Positions 49,440-57,841 of a stretch of 64,000 nucleotides of DNA are shown piece after piece. Location: NCBI RefSeq assembly GCF_002300165.1, contig NZ_MLCE01000025.1, forward strand, positions 1 to 64,000, given 5' to 3'. Position numbers and translations under genes: made by a program. How positions within the stretch are numbered: the first letter of the stretch is position 1; each line of letters begins with the position of its first letter. The notes beneath the pieces are model-generated. The model was not told where the DNA came from. It did not search any database and worked only from the letters and a program-made list of their open reading frames with translations. This DNA is from Streptomyces sp. Tue6028. Lineage in GTDB: Bacteria; Actinomycetota; Actinomycetes; Streptomycetales; Streptomycetaceae.

Positions 49440-52037
49440 TCAGCGCCGCACGTCCAGCGCGGCGAGCGCCGCGGGCCCTCGCACGCTCACGCGTACGTAC
49501 CGGGCCGCGCCGCCGTCGGGCGCGTGCCAGGCCCGCCCGTCCGCCGAGACGTCGACACGGGCCGAAGCGGGCTGTGTCGTCCAGGCCGGCCGGACGGAAC
49601 CGACCGGGGTCACGCGCCCCAGGTCGACCGTGAGGGAGGCCCGGTCGGCGTCCGGCGCCCACGCGGTCGCCGCGTTGCCGTCCACCGCCGCCTCCGGGTA
49701 GAGGCCGGGCTCCGACGAGGTGGCCGTCACCTTGCGGCAGCGGGCGAGGTCGGAGGTCGGGGCGAGGTCCGGGCGGCGGGTCCTGAGGGTGGTGGTGCCG
49801 GTGAGCGTGCGGCGCCCTTCGGTCGTCTCCAGGGTGAAGGGGGCGCCGGAGCGCAGCCGGACGGTCGTGGTCGTGGGCCCGATGGCGACGTCGTACGTAC
49901 GGCCGCGCCAGCGCAGGCCCGACAGGCGTACCCCGGCGGACAGTTGGGGCGGGAGCAGCGGATCGAGACGCAGGGCGTCCTCGCGCAGCCGCAGCCCGGT
50001 CAGCCCGTGGGTGAAGATCTGGAGGAAGCCGCCCTTGCCGGTGAGGAAGTCCTGGGCCGGGGAGCCCGCGAGGGTGTCGCCCGCACCCGCCTTGTCGCCG
50101 CGCGCCTCGGAGAAGAGGGCGAACGGGCCGCGGGCGAAGGGCCGGTAGGCACGCTGGAGGAAGGTGTACGCGGCGCAGCCCGGTTCGCCGATCGCGGCCG
50201 CGTCGATCGCGTGCACCGAGTCGGTCATCGCGGGGCCGTCCGGATCGGTGCGCGCCGTGTAGTGGTCGAGGGTCGCGGACGCGGCGCCCTCGGGCATCGG
50301 CCACTCCAGCGGGTAGATCAGCAGAACGGTGTCGGCCTGCTTGATCCGTGACCCGTCGTACCCCGCGTACTGGAGGAAGATCTTGCGCTCCGGGTCGTAC
50401 GGCATGCGCAGCCCGCCCGCGACCTCGGACCACTCGGGGGCGGCGGGTGTGCCGAGGAGAGCCGCCGCGCGGGTCGCGGCGCGCAGGGCGGTGGCCGCGA
50501 CTCCGTTCGTGTACACGCCGTCGTCGACGCCGTTGCTGTACTCGTCCGGCCCGGCGACGCCCTTGACCGAGTACGAGCCGTCGGTGTTCGCCGTGGCCCG
50601 CGAAGTCCAGTACTCCGCGAGGCCCTTGAGCAGCGGCCAGCCGTGCGTGCGCAGCCACGTGCGGTCCCCGGTCGCGAGGTAGTACTGCCAGACGGCCAGC
50701 GCGATGTCGCCCTGGAGGTGGTTCTGGGTGAGGCAGTGCGGCGGGTTCCAGCTCTGGCACTCGGTCCACAGCCGGCCGTGCCGCGCGCTCGTCCACGGAT
50801 AGAACAGCCCCTGGACGGCGGTCCGGTGCGCGTTGTCGGCCGCCACGCCGCGTGTGCGGTAGCGGTACTCGACCACGGGGCGGGCGAGTTCGGGCCGGGT
50901 GGCGAGCAGCGGCGGGAACATCCACGTCTCGGCGTCCCAGAAGACCATGCCCGCGTAGTTGTCGCTCGTCAGCCCGGCCGGTGCGACGCTGTCGCGGGCC
51001 CCGGCCCGCAGCGCGGTCAGCAGGCCGTACTGCGCCGAGCGCGTCCACAGCTGGATGTCCGGGTGGCCCGGCACCTCGATGTCCGCGCTCCACAACGCCC
51101 GCCAGGCCGCGGTGTGCGCCGCGACGAGCGCGTCCCAGCCGAGGTCCGCGGCGCGCAGCGAGGCCCGGCGAGCCGCGTCGCGGGGATCGTGCGCGGTGAG
51201 CGAGGTGTCGACGCCTACGTACTTGGTGACGTCGGCGGCGCGGCCCGCGCGGACCGGGAACGTCGCCGACCGGTCCGCGCCGAGTGCGCCGTGCGCGGCG
51301 GCCGGCCGCGGGCGTCGGGGCGCGTCCAGCGTGGACACCACCGCGCCGTCCACCGCGGTGCCGTCCGTACGGAACGTCACTCCCGTCGTGCGGTGGCCGG
51401 AGCGGACCGTGCCCGTCTGCGTGAGACGCCGGGCCCCGCGGCCGTCGATGCGGTCGGTGACGGTGACCTCGCCGTCCCAGTGCGGGGTGAGGCGCAGGCG
51501 TACGGCCCCGGTGTGCGGGGAGTCCCGGGCGGTGAGCACGTCGTACGTCAGGTCGGTGCGGCGGCCGTCGGCGGTCGTCCAGGTCAGGGAGGTGCGGACG
51601 TATCCGCAGCGCAGGGAGAGGGTCTGGCGGTAGTGCGAGGTCCGGCTGTCCGCGCCGTACGTCTCGTGGCCGACGCGGATGTCGAGGCCCGTCCAGGTGG
51701 GCAGCGCGGCCAGTGCCTCGCGGCCGGCCGTGTTCTCCGGGCCCCGGGCGTAGAGCCCCGCCACGAACGCGCCGTCGTAGCGCGGGGTGTAGAGGGGCCA
51801 GCCCGTCCTCTCGCCGGTGGCCGCGTACCCGGTGCCGGCGGGCGGGACGCGGGTGCCGAGGTAGCCGTTCCCGACGTAGGGGTGGTGGCTGTCCGCGGGG
51901 TCGATCGTCGTCGCGGTGGGGGACCAGGCGCGATCGCCCTCCGCGCAGCCCCGGGGCCCGTCGGCCGCGGACGCCGCGGGGACGGGCAGCAGCAGGGCGG
52001 CGGCGAGCAGCGGGACGAGGCGGCGCGGGGTGATCAC
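49440..52037 (-). CDS. secreted GH65 glycoside hydrolase with C-terminal CBM-like domain
   Basis: An 865-residue exported enzyme. Residues 1-24 are a signal peptide (PLLAAALLLPVPAASA). The GH65 body has HHPYVGNGYLGTRVP at the start, NYAGMVFWDAETWMFPPLL, and the catalytic Glu499 in AGPDEYSNGVDDGVYTNG. About 740-865 look like an F5/8-type carbohydrate-binding domain (SSEPGLYPEAAVDGNAATAW). Secreted actinobacterial GH65 proteins resemble acid trehalases and act on alpha-glucosides. The GTG at 52037 gives a clean signal peptide but has no strong ribosome binding site. Convergent with marR; the short tract 49377-49439 has only G/C-rich repeats. Confidence 0.9.
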   Translation of the reverse strand: MITPRRLVPLLAAALLLPVPAASAADGPRGCAEGDRAWSPTATTIDPADSHHPYVGNGYLGTRVPPAGTGYAATGERTGWPLYTPRYDGAFVAGLYARGPENTAGREALAALPTWTGLDIRVGHETYGADSRTSHYRQTLSLRCGYVRTSLTWTTADGRRTDLTYDVLTARDSPHTGAVRLRLTPHWDGEVTVTDRIDGRGARRLTQTGTVRSGHRTTGVTFRTDGTAVDGAVVSTLDAPRRPRPAAAHGALGADRSATFPVRAGRAADVTKYVGVDTSLTAHDPRDAARRASLRAADLGWDALVAAHTAAWRALWSADIEVPGHPDIQLWTRSAQYGLLTALRAGARDSVAPAGLTSDNYAGMVFWDAETWMFPPLLATRPELARPVVEYRYRTRGVAADNAHRTAVQGLFYPWTSARHGRLWTECQSWNPPHCLTQNHLQGDIALAVWQYYLATGDRTWLRTHGWPLLKGLAEYWTSRATANTDGSYSVKGVAGPDEYSNGVDDGVYTNGVAATALRAATRAAALLGTPAAPEWSEVAGGLRMPYDPERKIFLQYAGYDGSRIKQADTVLLIYPLEWPMPEGAASATLDHYTARTDPDGPAMTDSVHAIDAAAIGEPGCAAYTFLQRAYRPFARGPFALFSEARGDKAGAGDTLAGSPAQDFLTGKGGFLQIFTHGLTGLRLREDALRLDPLLPPQLSAGVRLSGLRWRGRTYDVAIGPTTTTVRLRSGAPFTLETTEGRRTLTGTTTLRTRRPDLAPTSDLARCRKVTATSSEPGLYPEAAVDGNAATAWAPDADRASLTVDLGRVTPVGSVRPAWTTQPASARVDVSADGRAWHAPDGGAARYVRVSVRGPAALAALDVRR

Positions 52038-52094
52038 CGTCCGACCATGCGGCGCGCACCGGCCGGGGAGCGGTACGCGCGCCGGGGCGTCCCA

Positions 52095-52268
52095 CGGACG
52101 GAGCGCATCCGGCGACGGTGAGGGCTCGCACTGCCCCGTGCCGCGCGGAGGGCGTCCGGCGGCGGTCCGGGACCGCGCTCGCCCGTGCCGCGCGGAGCGC
52201 ATCCGGCGGCGGTCCGGGACGCTCGCCCGTGGGGCCGTTCCGCCGGCGGTCCGGGACGCTCGCCCGTG
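52095..52268. repeat. degenerate repeats upstream of the GH65 gene
   Basis: Four units end in GCCCGTG or CCCCGTG at 52140, 52187, 52231 and 52268 (steps 47, 44 and 37). Their core is TCCGGCGGCGGTCCGGGA. They occupy the presumed promoter region of the GH65 gene. Confidence 0.6.
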
Positions 52269-52303
52269 GGGCCGTTCCGCCGGCGGCGCGGGGCCGCAGT
52301 CCC

Positions 52304-53410
52304 TCACCCCCGCGCCGGCCCCGTCTTCAGTCCCGCCCCGCACAGCGGCACCACGGCCGAGCGCTCCCCGAGCGCTCCTTCCCGGACGGCCGCCCAGCAG
52401 GCCACGCCCGTGGACTCCACGTACAGCCCGCGGGAGGCCAGATCCGCCTGGGCGTGGCGGATCTGATCCTCCGTCACGGTCAGGAAGGTGCCCCCGGAGT
52501 CCCGTACCGCCCGCAGGATCTGGCGGGCCCGGGGCGGAGCCGGGATCGCGATGCCCTCGGCGAAGGTGGGTGCCATGGGGGTGACACCGACCAGGTCGTC
52601 CGCGTCCTTCGACCAGGCGAGTGCCAGCGGTGCGACCGCGGCGGACTGCACGGCGTACAGGGCGGGCCGGCGGTCCACGAGCCCCGCCGCGTACAGCTCG
52701 GCCACGGCGAGCGCGGCGCCGAGCAGCAGGGTGCCGTTGCCGACGGGGACCACGATGACGTCGGGGAGCCGTCCGCCGAGGTCCTCCCAGAGTTCGTGGA
52801 CGTAGGTCTTCGTGCCGTGCAGGAAGTACGGGTTGAAGACGTGCGAGGCGTAGAAGGTGCCGGGCTCGTCCGCGTCCTCGCGCGCCGCCCGTGCCGTCGC
52901 CTCACGGTCGCCCTCGACGACGCGGAGCCGCGCCCCGTGTGCCTCGATCTGCTCCAGCTTCTTCGGCGAGGTGCCCTCGGGGACGTACACCGTGCAGGGC
53001 AGCGAGGCCCGCGCGCAGTAGGCGGCGATCGCGGTGCCCGCGTTGCCGCTGCTGTCCGCGAGCACCTGCCGGGGCTCCAGCCGCAACGCCAGCTCGGCCA
53101 GCAGGACCGCCCCGCGGTCCTTGAACGACAGGGTCGGCATCAAGAAGTCGAGCTTGGCCGAGATGCCGTCCCGGAGCGGGACCAGCGGGGTGCGGCCCTC
53201 ACCCAGGCTCACCGAGGGAGCGGCCAGCGGCAGGCACTCCGCGTACCGCCACAGCGAATTCACCCGCCCGGTCAGGGACTTGAGGGGTGCCGGGGTCGGT
53301 GCGAAGTCCAGGTCGAGCGGACCGCGGCACACCGGGCAGCACCAGGCGAGGGAACCCCCGGGGACGCGGGTGCCGTCCACGGGGCAGAAACAGTCCGGCA
53401 AGGAAGTCAT
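52304..53410 (-). CDS. threonine-synthase-like PLP enzyme
   Basis: A 368-residue fold-type II pyridoxal phosphate enzyme. A small zinc-ribbon-like N-terminus (CFCPVDG ... CCPVC) precedes the catalytic domain; the Schiff-base lysine is Lys97 in SFKDRG, and the phosphate loop is VPVGNGTLLLG. It may convert phosphohomoserine to threonine, but the gene is outside a hom-thrB cluster, so a secondary or dehydratase-like role is possible. TAACCT ends 6 nt before the ATG, so the mRNA is probably leaderless. Confidence 0.88.
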   Translation of the reverse strand: MTSLPDCFCPVDGTRVPGGSLAWCCPVCRGPLDLDFAPTPAPLKSLTGRVNSLWRYAECLPLAAPSVSLGEGRTPLVPLRDGISAKLDFLMPTLSFKDRGAVLLAELALRLEPRQVLADSSGNAGTAIAAYCARASLPCTVYVPEGTSPKKLEQIEAHGARLRVVEGDREATARAAREDADEPGTFYASHVFNPYFLHGTKTYVHELWEDLGGRLPDVIVVPVGNGTLLLGAALAVAELYAAGLVDRRPALYAVQSAAVAPLALAWSKDADDLVGVTPMAPTFAEGIAIPAPPRARQILRAVRDSGGTFLTVTEDQIRHAQADLASRGLYVESTGVACWAAVREGALGERSAVVPLCGAGLKTGPARG

Positions 53411-53416
53411 GCCCGC

Positions 53417-53422
53417 AGGTTA
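53417..53422 (-). promoter_or_regulatory. -10 hexamer TAACCT of the threonine-synthase-like gene
   Basis: Minus-strand hexamer ending 6 nt before the ATG at 53410. Confidence 0.55.
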
Positions 53423-53571
53423 GATGCGGTGACCGTGGCGGCCGTGGCAGGACGGGCGGGGCAGCGGGACGCCCGCGTTCCGCGCCCGGCCGCCGCGCGC
53501 TTACGATGCGCCCAGCCAGTTGGCAGCCGTACGCACGTTCCATCCCGCCTGGACTAGGAGCAAGGGAACTC

Positions 53572-54927
53572 GTGGCCATACCCCCGCCGCCCGGGTCGCA
53601 GCAGCCCGAGGACCAGTACCCGCCTCCAGGGACACCGCCGGGCGGACACCCCGCGTACCCCTCGCACCCCCAAGGGCCGTACCAGCAGCCCGGGGCGTAT
53701 CCGCAGGCCGGTGAACCGGGTCCGTACCAGCAGCCTGGGGCGTACCCGCAGCCCGGGGCGTATCCGCAGGCAGGCGAACCGGGCCCGTACCAGCAGCCCG
53801 GGGCGTACCCGCAGCCGGGCGTCCCCGGGCAGTACCAGTCGTGGGGCCAGGGGTACTCCCCGTACAACAGTCCGGCGCCGGTCAACGGGCTCGCCATCTC
53901 CGCCCTCGTGCTCGGCATCCTCTGCTTCCTGCCCGCCGTCGGTCTCGTGCTCGGGGCCGTGGCGCTCGCGCAGATCAAGAAGCGGGGGGAGCGCGGCCGG
54001 GGCATGGCCGTGGGCGGCATGGTGATGTCGTCGATCGGCGTCGTGCTGCTCGCGGTCGCGGTGGCGACCGGCGGTGCCCGCGACTTCTGGGACGGCTTCC
54101 GCGACGCGGCGAACGACGGAGGCGGCGCCGCCTTCTCGCTCGAGAAGGGCGAGTGCTTCGACGCGCCGGGCGGTGCGCTGGAGGGCATGGCGTACGACGT
54201 CGACAAGGTGTCCTGCACGGGCGAGCACGACGCCGAGGTGTTCGCGGACTTCAAGCTGCACGACAGCGGTGGCTACCCCGGAGACAGCTCGATCACCGAG
54301 ACCGCCGACCAGCGGTGCTACGCGCTGAAGGACAGCTACGCGATGGACACCTGGGCCGTCCCGGACGACGTCGACGTGTACTACTTCACCCCGACCTCGC
54401 AGAGCTGGCGCCTCGGCGACCGCGAGATCACCTGCCTGTTCGGCAACACCGACGAGAAGGGCAGCCTGACGGGCTCGCTGCGCAAGGACTCCCTGACGCT
54501 CGACCCCGACCAGTACGCCTACCTGGGGGCCGCTCAGATCCTCAACAGGGCGATGGAGGCGGCGCCCGACGAGGAGTACGTCGAGGACGACCTGCCCGGC
54601 CACAAGAAGTGGGCGACCGACGTCGTGGAGGCGCTCGGCCGGCAGTCGGACCGGCTCCGCGGACACACCTTCGCCCCGGCCGCCGGGAAGCCGGTCGCCG
54701 CGCTGGTCGAGGCCATCGGCCGGTCGCGGAAGGAGTGGGCCGAGGCGGCGAAGGCGGACGACGCCGAAGCCTTCTACGCCCACTACGAGAAGGCCATGAA
54801 GCTCATCGATCCCAAGAAGACGGTCACCGCACGCAAGGCTCTGGGCCTCGCCACCACACCGCCGGCGGTCGACGAGGAGGGCGGCGACGGAAGCGGCGCG
54901 GGAAGTGGTACCGGCATGGAGGTGTGA
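53572..54927 (+). CDS. DUF4190 and septum-formation domain membrane protein
   Basis: A 451-residue protein. Residues 1-100 are Pro/Gln/Tyr/Gly-rich repeats (PYQQPGAYPQ). The DUF4190 region (~105-170) has two membrane segments (GLAISALVLGILCFLPAVGL, GGMVMSSIGVVLLAVAVATG). An extracytoplasmic septum-formation-like domain follows (CFDAPGG ... DKVSCTGEHDAEVFADFKL) with paired cysteines; the C-terminal ~170 residues are helical. Exact role unknown. The GTG at 53572 follows GGAGCAAGGGAA. A GntR gene lies 148 nt downstream. Confidence 0.85.
   Translation: MAIPPPPGSQQPEDQYPPPGTPPGGHPAYPSHPQGPYQQPGAYPQAGEPGPYQQPGAYPQPGAYPQAGEPGPYQQPGAYPQPGVPGQYQSWGQGYSPYNSPAPVNGLAISALVLGILCFLPAVGLVLGAVALAQIKKRGERGRGMAVGGMVMSSIGVVLLAVAVATGGARDFWDGFRDAANDGGGAAFSLEKGECFDAPGGALEGMAYDVDKVSCTGEHDAEVFADFKLHDSGGYPGDSSITETADQRCYALKDSYAMDTWAVPDDVDVYYFTPTSQSWRLGDREITCLFGNTDEKGSLTGSLRKDSLTLDPDQYAYLGAAQILNRAMEAAPDEEYVEDDLPGHKKWATDVVEALGRQSDRLRGHTFAPAAGKPVAALVEAIGRSRKEWAEAAKADDAEAFYAHYEKAMKLIDPKKTVTARKALGLATTPPAVDEEGGDGSGAGSGTGMEV
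53677..53822 (+). repeat. in-frame PYQQPGAYPQ repeats
   Basis: Direct repeats of CCGTACCAGCAGCCCGGGGC and its variants encode PYQQPGAYPQ three times, with an extra PGAYPQAGEPG between. They form the proline-rich head of the DUF4190 protein. Confidence 0.8.
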
Positions 54928-54966
54928 CGGCGGCCATAGCGGGGAGAAAGTGCCTGCGTAAAGCCC

Positions 54967-55057
54967 TTGTACAGATCTCGTCATCACATCGAGTGATTCC
55001 CTGGCCTTCGCTTGCATGGCACAACCCACGGTTGCCACGCTGTTGCTGTCTGTACAA
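54967..55057 (+). promoter_or_regulatory. two inverted TTGTACAGA sites before the GntR gene
   Basis: TTGTACAGA (54967-54975) and its exact reverse complement TCTGTACAA (55049-55057) are 82 bp apart; the second lies 19 nt before the GTG. Likely GntR-binding half-sites bracketing the promoter. Confidence 0.5.
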
Positions 55058-55075
55058 CCTGATGGGAGCGGCTAA

Positions 55076-55828
55076 GTGACATTCGGTGAGCAGCCGGCGT
55101 ATCTGCGCGTCGCGGGTGATCTCCGCAAGAAGATCGTCGACGGTTCGCTGCCACCGCACACCCGCCTCCCCTCGCAGGCCAGAATCCGCGAGGAGTACGG
55201 CGTCTCGGACACCGTCGCCCTGGAGGCCCGCAAGGTGCTCATGGCCGAAGGGCTGGTCGAGGGCCGCTCCGGCTCGGGCACATATGTGCGCGAGCGCCCG
55301 GTGCCGCGCCGCGTGGCCCGCTCCGGGTACCGCCCGGACAGCGGCGCGACCCCCTTCCGGCAGGAGCAGGCCGACCTCGCCGCGCGCGGAACCTGGGAGT
55401 CCCACAGCCGGCAGGTCGAGGCGAGCGGCGCGATCGCCGAGCGGCTGTCCATCCCGCCCGGCGACCGCGTGATGTGCACGCACTACGTCTACCGGGACGG
55501 CGGTGAGGCGATGATGCTCTCCACTTCCTGGGAACCTCTCGTCGTCACCGGCCGCACCCCCGTCATGCTCCCCGAGGAGGGGCCGCTCGGCGGCATGGGC
55601 GTGGTCGAGCGCATGGCCGCCATCGACGTGATCGTGGACAACGTCACCGAGGAAGTCGGAGCGCGCCCGGGCCTCGCCGAGGAACTGCTCGCGCTCGGCG
55701 GGGTCCCCGGGCATGTGGTCGTGGTGATCCAGCGGACGTTCTACGCGTCGGGACGCCCGGTGGAGACGGCCGACGTCGTCGTCCCGGCGGACCGGTACCG
55801 GATCGCCTATCACCTGCCGGTGAAGTAG
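55076..55828 (+). CDS. GntR/HutC-family regulator with UTRA domain
   Basis: A 250-residue regulator. The winged helix (8-75) has PAYLRVAGDLRKKIVDGSLP, LPSQARIREEYGVSDTVALE and SGSGTYVRERP; the UTRA effector domain spans ~95-245 (IPPGDRVMCTHYVYRDG). The GTG at 55076 is preceded by GGGAGCGG. No obvious target gene is adjacent; the region downstream is non-coding, so it may act elsewhere or on itself. Confidence 0.91.
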   Translation: MTFGEQPAYLRVAGDLRKKIVDGSLPPHTRLPSQARIREEYGVSDTVALEARKVLMAEGLVEGRSGSGTYVRERPVPRRVARSGYRPDSGATPFRQEQADLAARGTWESHSRQVEASGAIAERLSIPPGDRVMCTHYVYRDGGEAMMLSTSWEPLVVTGRTPVMLPEEGPLGGMGVVERMAAIDVIVDNVTEEVGARPGLAEELLALGGVPGHVVVVIQRTFYASGRPVETADVVVPADRYRIAYHLPVK

Positions 55829-56297
55829 CGGGCGCCGTTCCGCCGGCATACGGACCGACGGGGGCAGGATGCCGTCGTGCGAAGTGCCCGGATTCAGCCC
55901 GGGAGTGAAGGGGCGTGGGGCGCCTGCGGGCGCTGTGGCGGACGGGCCTTCCGGGACGAGAAGTGCCTGGTGGCCACTGCGGTGACAGGGCTGCCGGGCC
56001 GACCAGTCCGGACACCAAGTGGCCACCCCGTGAAGCCCGGTTGGAATCTGGCCTTTCTCAAGTGCCGCGCCGGGGCCGGACTTCGCCCTGCTCGACGGCG
56101 CACCAGGAGCGACCGGCAGCGCGTTCAACGGCGCGCGCCCCCCGGTCCCGGCTCCCTTATTGGCTGGTTGCGTACCTCTTTGTGAAAAGCCGTATTCGCT
56201 GCGTGAAGGTTAGGCGTAGGCTCGGGCATATGCGGATTGCGGTTTCCTTAGAGGGCGGAGCACGACGGGGGCCCGGGACGGGAAGTGGAGGGGCGCG
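55829..56297. other. non-coding stretch with a structured element
   Basis: No convincing gene on either strand over 469 nt. GGTGGCCACT (55969-55978) and AGTGGCCACC (56018-56027) form a 10-bp inverted repeat around 39 nt that fold further (CTGCCGGGCC with CCAGTCCGG). The motif aagtgcc recurs three times (about 55880, 55961 and 56060). The last 100 nt are AT-richer and probably hold the promoter of the following small gene. Confidence 0.4.
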
Positions 56298-56480
56298 ATG
56301 AACGACGGCACGATCACTCTTCCCTGGCTCGTCATACGACAGGACGACAACGGAAATCGCTATCGCGTCGGCAGGTACGCGACCCGCGCGGAGGCCCAGA
56401 AGATCGCGGACAGCCTCGACGATCGCGGGCACAAGCAGCTCTACTGGGTCGAGCGCATCGGACAGAACGGAAGCCGGTGA
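56298..56480 (+). CDS. SPOR-domain-like small protein
   Basis: A 60-residue protein: TLPWLVIRQDDNGNRYRVGR, then YATRAEAQKIADSLDDRGHK and YWVERIG. The strand-helix-strand pattern resembles half of a SPOR peptidoglycan-binding fold, but there is no signal peptide, so binding to the wall is doubtful. The start has a strong GGAGGGG site. Conserved-looking in Streptomyces; a Nudix gene follows 30 nt later. Confidence 0.8.
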   Translation: MNDGTITLPWLVIRQDDNGNRYRVGRYATRAEAQKIADSLDDRGHKQLYWVERIGQNGSR

Positions 56481-56497
56481 CCGGGGCGACGCTCCCG

Positions 56498-56503
56498 TAG
56501 GCT
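56498..56503 (+). promoter_or_regulatory. -10 hexamer TAGGCT of the Nudix gene
   Basis: Ends 7 nt before the ATG at 56511; leaderless geometry. Confidence 0.6.
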
Positions 56504-56510
56504 CCGGCGC

Positions 56511-56912
56511 ATGACGGAACGGATCGTGGTCGTCGGAGCCGCCCTGCTCGGCGGCGGACGTCTGCTCGCCGCGCGCCGCAGTGCGCCCCCCGAGCTGGCC
56601 GGGCGCTGGGAGTTGCCGGGCGGCAAGGTCGAGGAGGGGGAGACCCCCGAGCGCGCGCTCGTACGCGAACTGCGCGAGGAACTGGGCGTGGAGGCGGAAC
56701 CGCTGGAGCGGATCCCCGGCGAGTGGCCCCTGAAGCCCGGATACGTCCTGCGGGTGTGGACCGCCCGGCTGCTCTCCGGAGAGCCCCGGCCCCTGGAGGA
56801 CCACGACGAGCTGCGCTGGCTCACGCCCGACGAGATCTGGGACGTGGACTGGCTGGACCAGGACGTGCCGGCCGTGAAGGGCGCGCTGCAGAGGCTGGAC
56901 GCGCGGGCGTGA
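56511..56912 (+). CDS. Nudix hydrolase (MutT-like)
   Basis: A 133-residue hydrolase. The Nudix box spans residues 37-60 with all key residues (GGKVEEGE ... RELREELGV). The short compact form resembles (d)CTP diphosphatase or 8-oxo-dGTP-cleaving MutT, so a sanitising role is likely. It starts 30 nt after the small SPOR-like gene but has its own predicted promoter. Confidence 0.92.
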   Translation: MTERIVVVGAALLGGGRLLAARRSAPPELAGRWELPGGKVEEGETPERALVRELREELGVEAEPLERIPGEWPLKPGYVLRVWTARLLSGEPRPLEDHDELRWLTPDEIWDVDWLDQDVPAVKGALQRLDARA

Positions 56913-57136
56913 CGGCCCGGCGCGCAGCCGTGCCGGTGTGCCCCGGCCGTGCCCCGGTCGCCGCGACGGGACGGGTCGTACGGATGGCGTAAGGAAGAGG
57001 CGAACGGGTTTCGCGGCTCGTACGCCGTTCGTGCCACAGTGCGCCTCCGTGGGCGGTAAGCCTCCCCGTATATCGGGTATGTGCCCATTAACCCCACGAA
57101 ACCGGACATGGGTTGCTGGCCTGGGAAGTGATCGGC

Positions 57137-57538
57137 GTGATCGACACCGAAGGCGACTGCGCCGAGTGGACCTTTCCCGCGGAGCCAGGTGCCGTCCGTA
57201 CGGCACGCGCCGTCGTCCGGAGCCAGCTGCGCACGTGGGAGCTGGACTCACTCGGTGACATCGCCGCCCTGCTGGTCAGCGAGCTGGTGACGAATTCCCT
57301 GCGGTACGCCACCGGCCCCATCGGAGTGCGGCTCGTCCGCCCCGACGGGCTGCCGGGCGAAACCCTGCTGGTCGAGGTGTCCGACCCGCTGCCCGAACCG
57401 CCGCGCGAGCGGACCGCCGACTCCGAGGACGAGAGCGGCCGCGGACTCCAGCTGGTGGCCGGATCGTCGCGGCGCTGGGGCACCCGCCTCGCGGAAGCCG
57501 GCAAGACCGTCTGGTTCGAACTCGCGGTGCCCGGCTGA
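57137..57538 (+). CDS. serine-kinase-like ATP-binding protein (RsbW type)
   Basis: A 133-residue GHKL ATPase of the anti-sigma-factor-kinase type: LLVSELVTNSLRYA (N box), VEVSDPLPEPP (G1) and SGRGLQLVAGSSRRWG (G2), ending in GKTVWFEL. Many Streptomyces proteins of this type act without a linked sigma factor. The GTG at 57137 is preceded by GGGAAG at 8 nt. It lies upstream of a PP2C phosphatase gene on the same strand; 303 nt separate them, enough for a promoter, so co-regulation is only possible. Confidence 0.85.
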   Translation: MIDTEGDCAEWTFPAEPGAVRTARAVVRSQLRTWELDSLGDIAALLVSELVTNSLRYATGPIGVRLVRPDGLPGETLLVEVSDPLPEPPRERTADSEDESGRGLQLVAGSSRRWGTRLAEAGKTVWFELAVPG

Positions 57539-57841
57539 GCGCCGGCGGACCCTCCCCTGCCGAGCGGCCCCATGAGCAGGCCGGGCGGGGCGGGCGGGGC
57601 GCGTCCGGACGCGGCGGGATGCGACCGTGTGGTTCAGGCCACTGGCGCTTGCCGGACTCTTTGGTTCGAGGGGGCGCGACCTGGTTAGAAGACTGGGAGT
57701 ATGTCGCGGCGGGTCCAAAAACCATCGGGACCCTGCTGTGATCGTGAACACCGTGTTGTGCGGCGCCGTAGTGCTGGATACTGCGGGCAGCCGCCTCCGG
57801 TGACCGGTGCCGGACGCGGTGAGCTGGAGGGGACGGTTCGC

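Noticed and set aside
55877..56185. 102-residue Cys-containing frame after the GntR gene
   Set aside because: No ribosome binding site, atypical composition and no motif; treated as non-coding.
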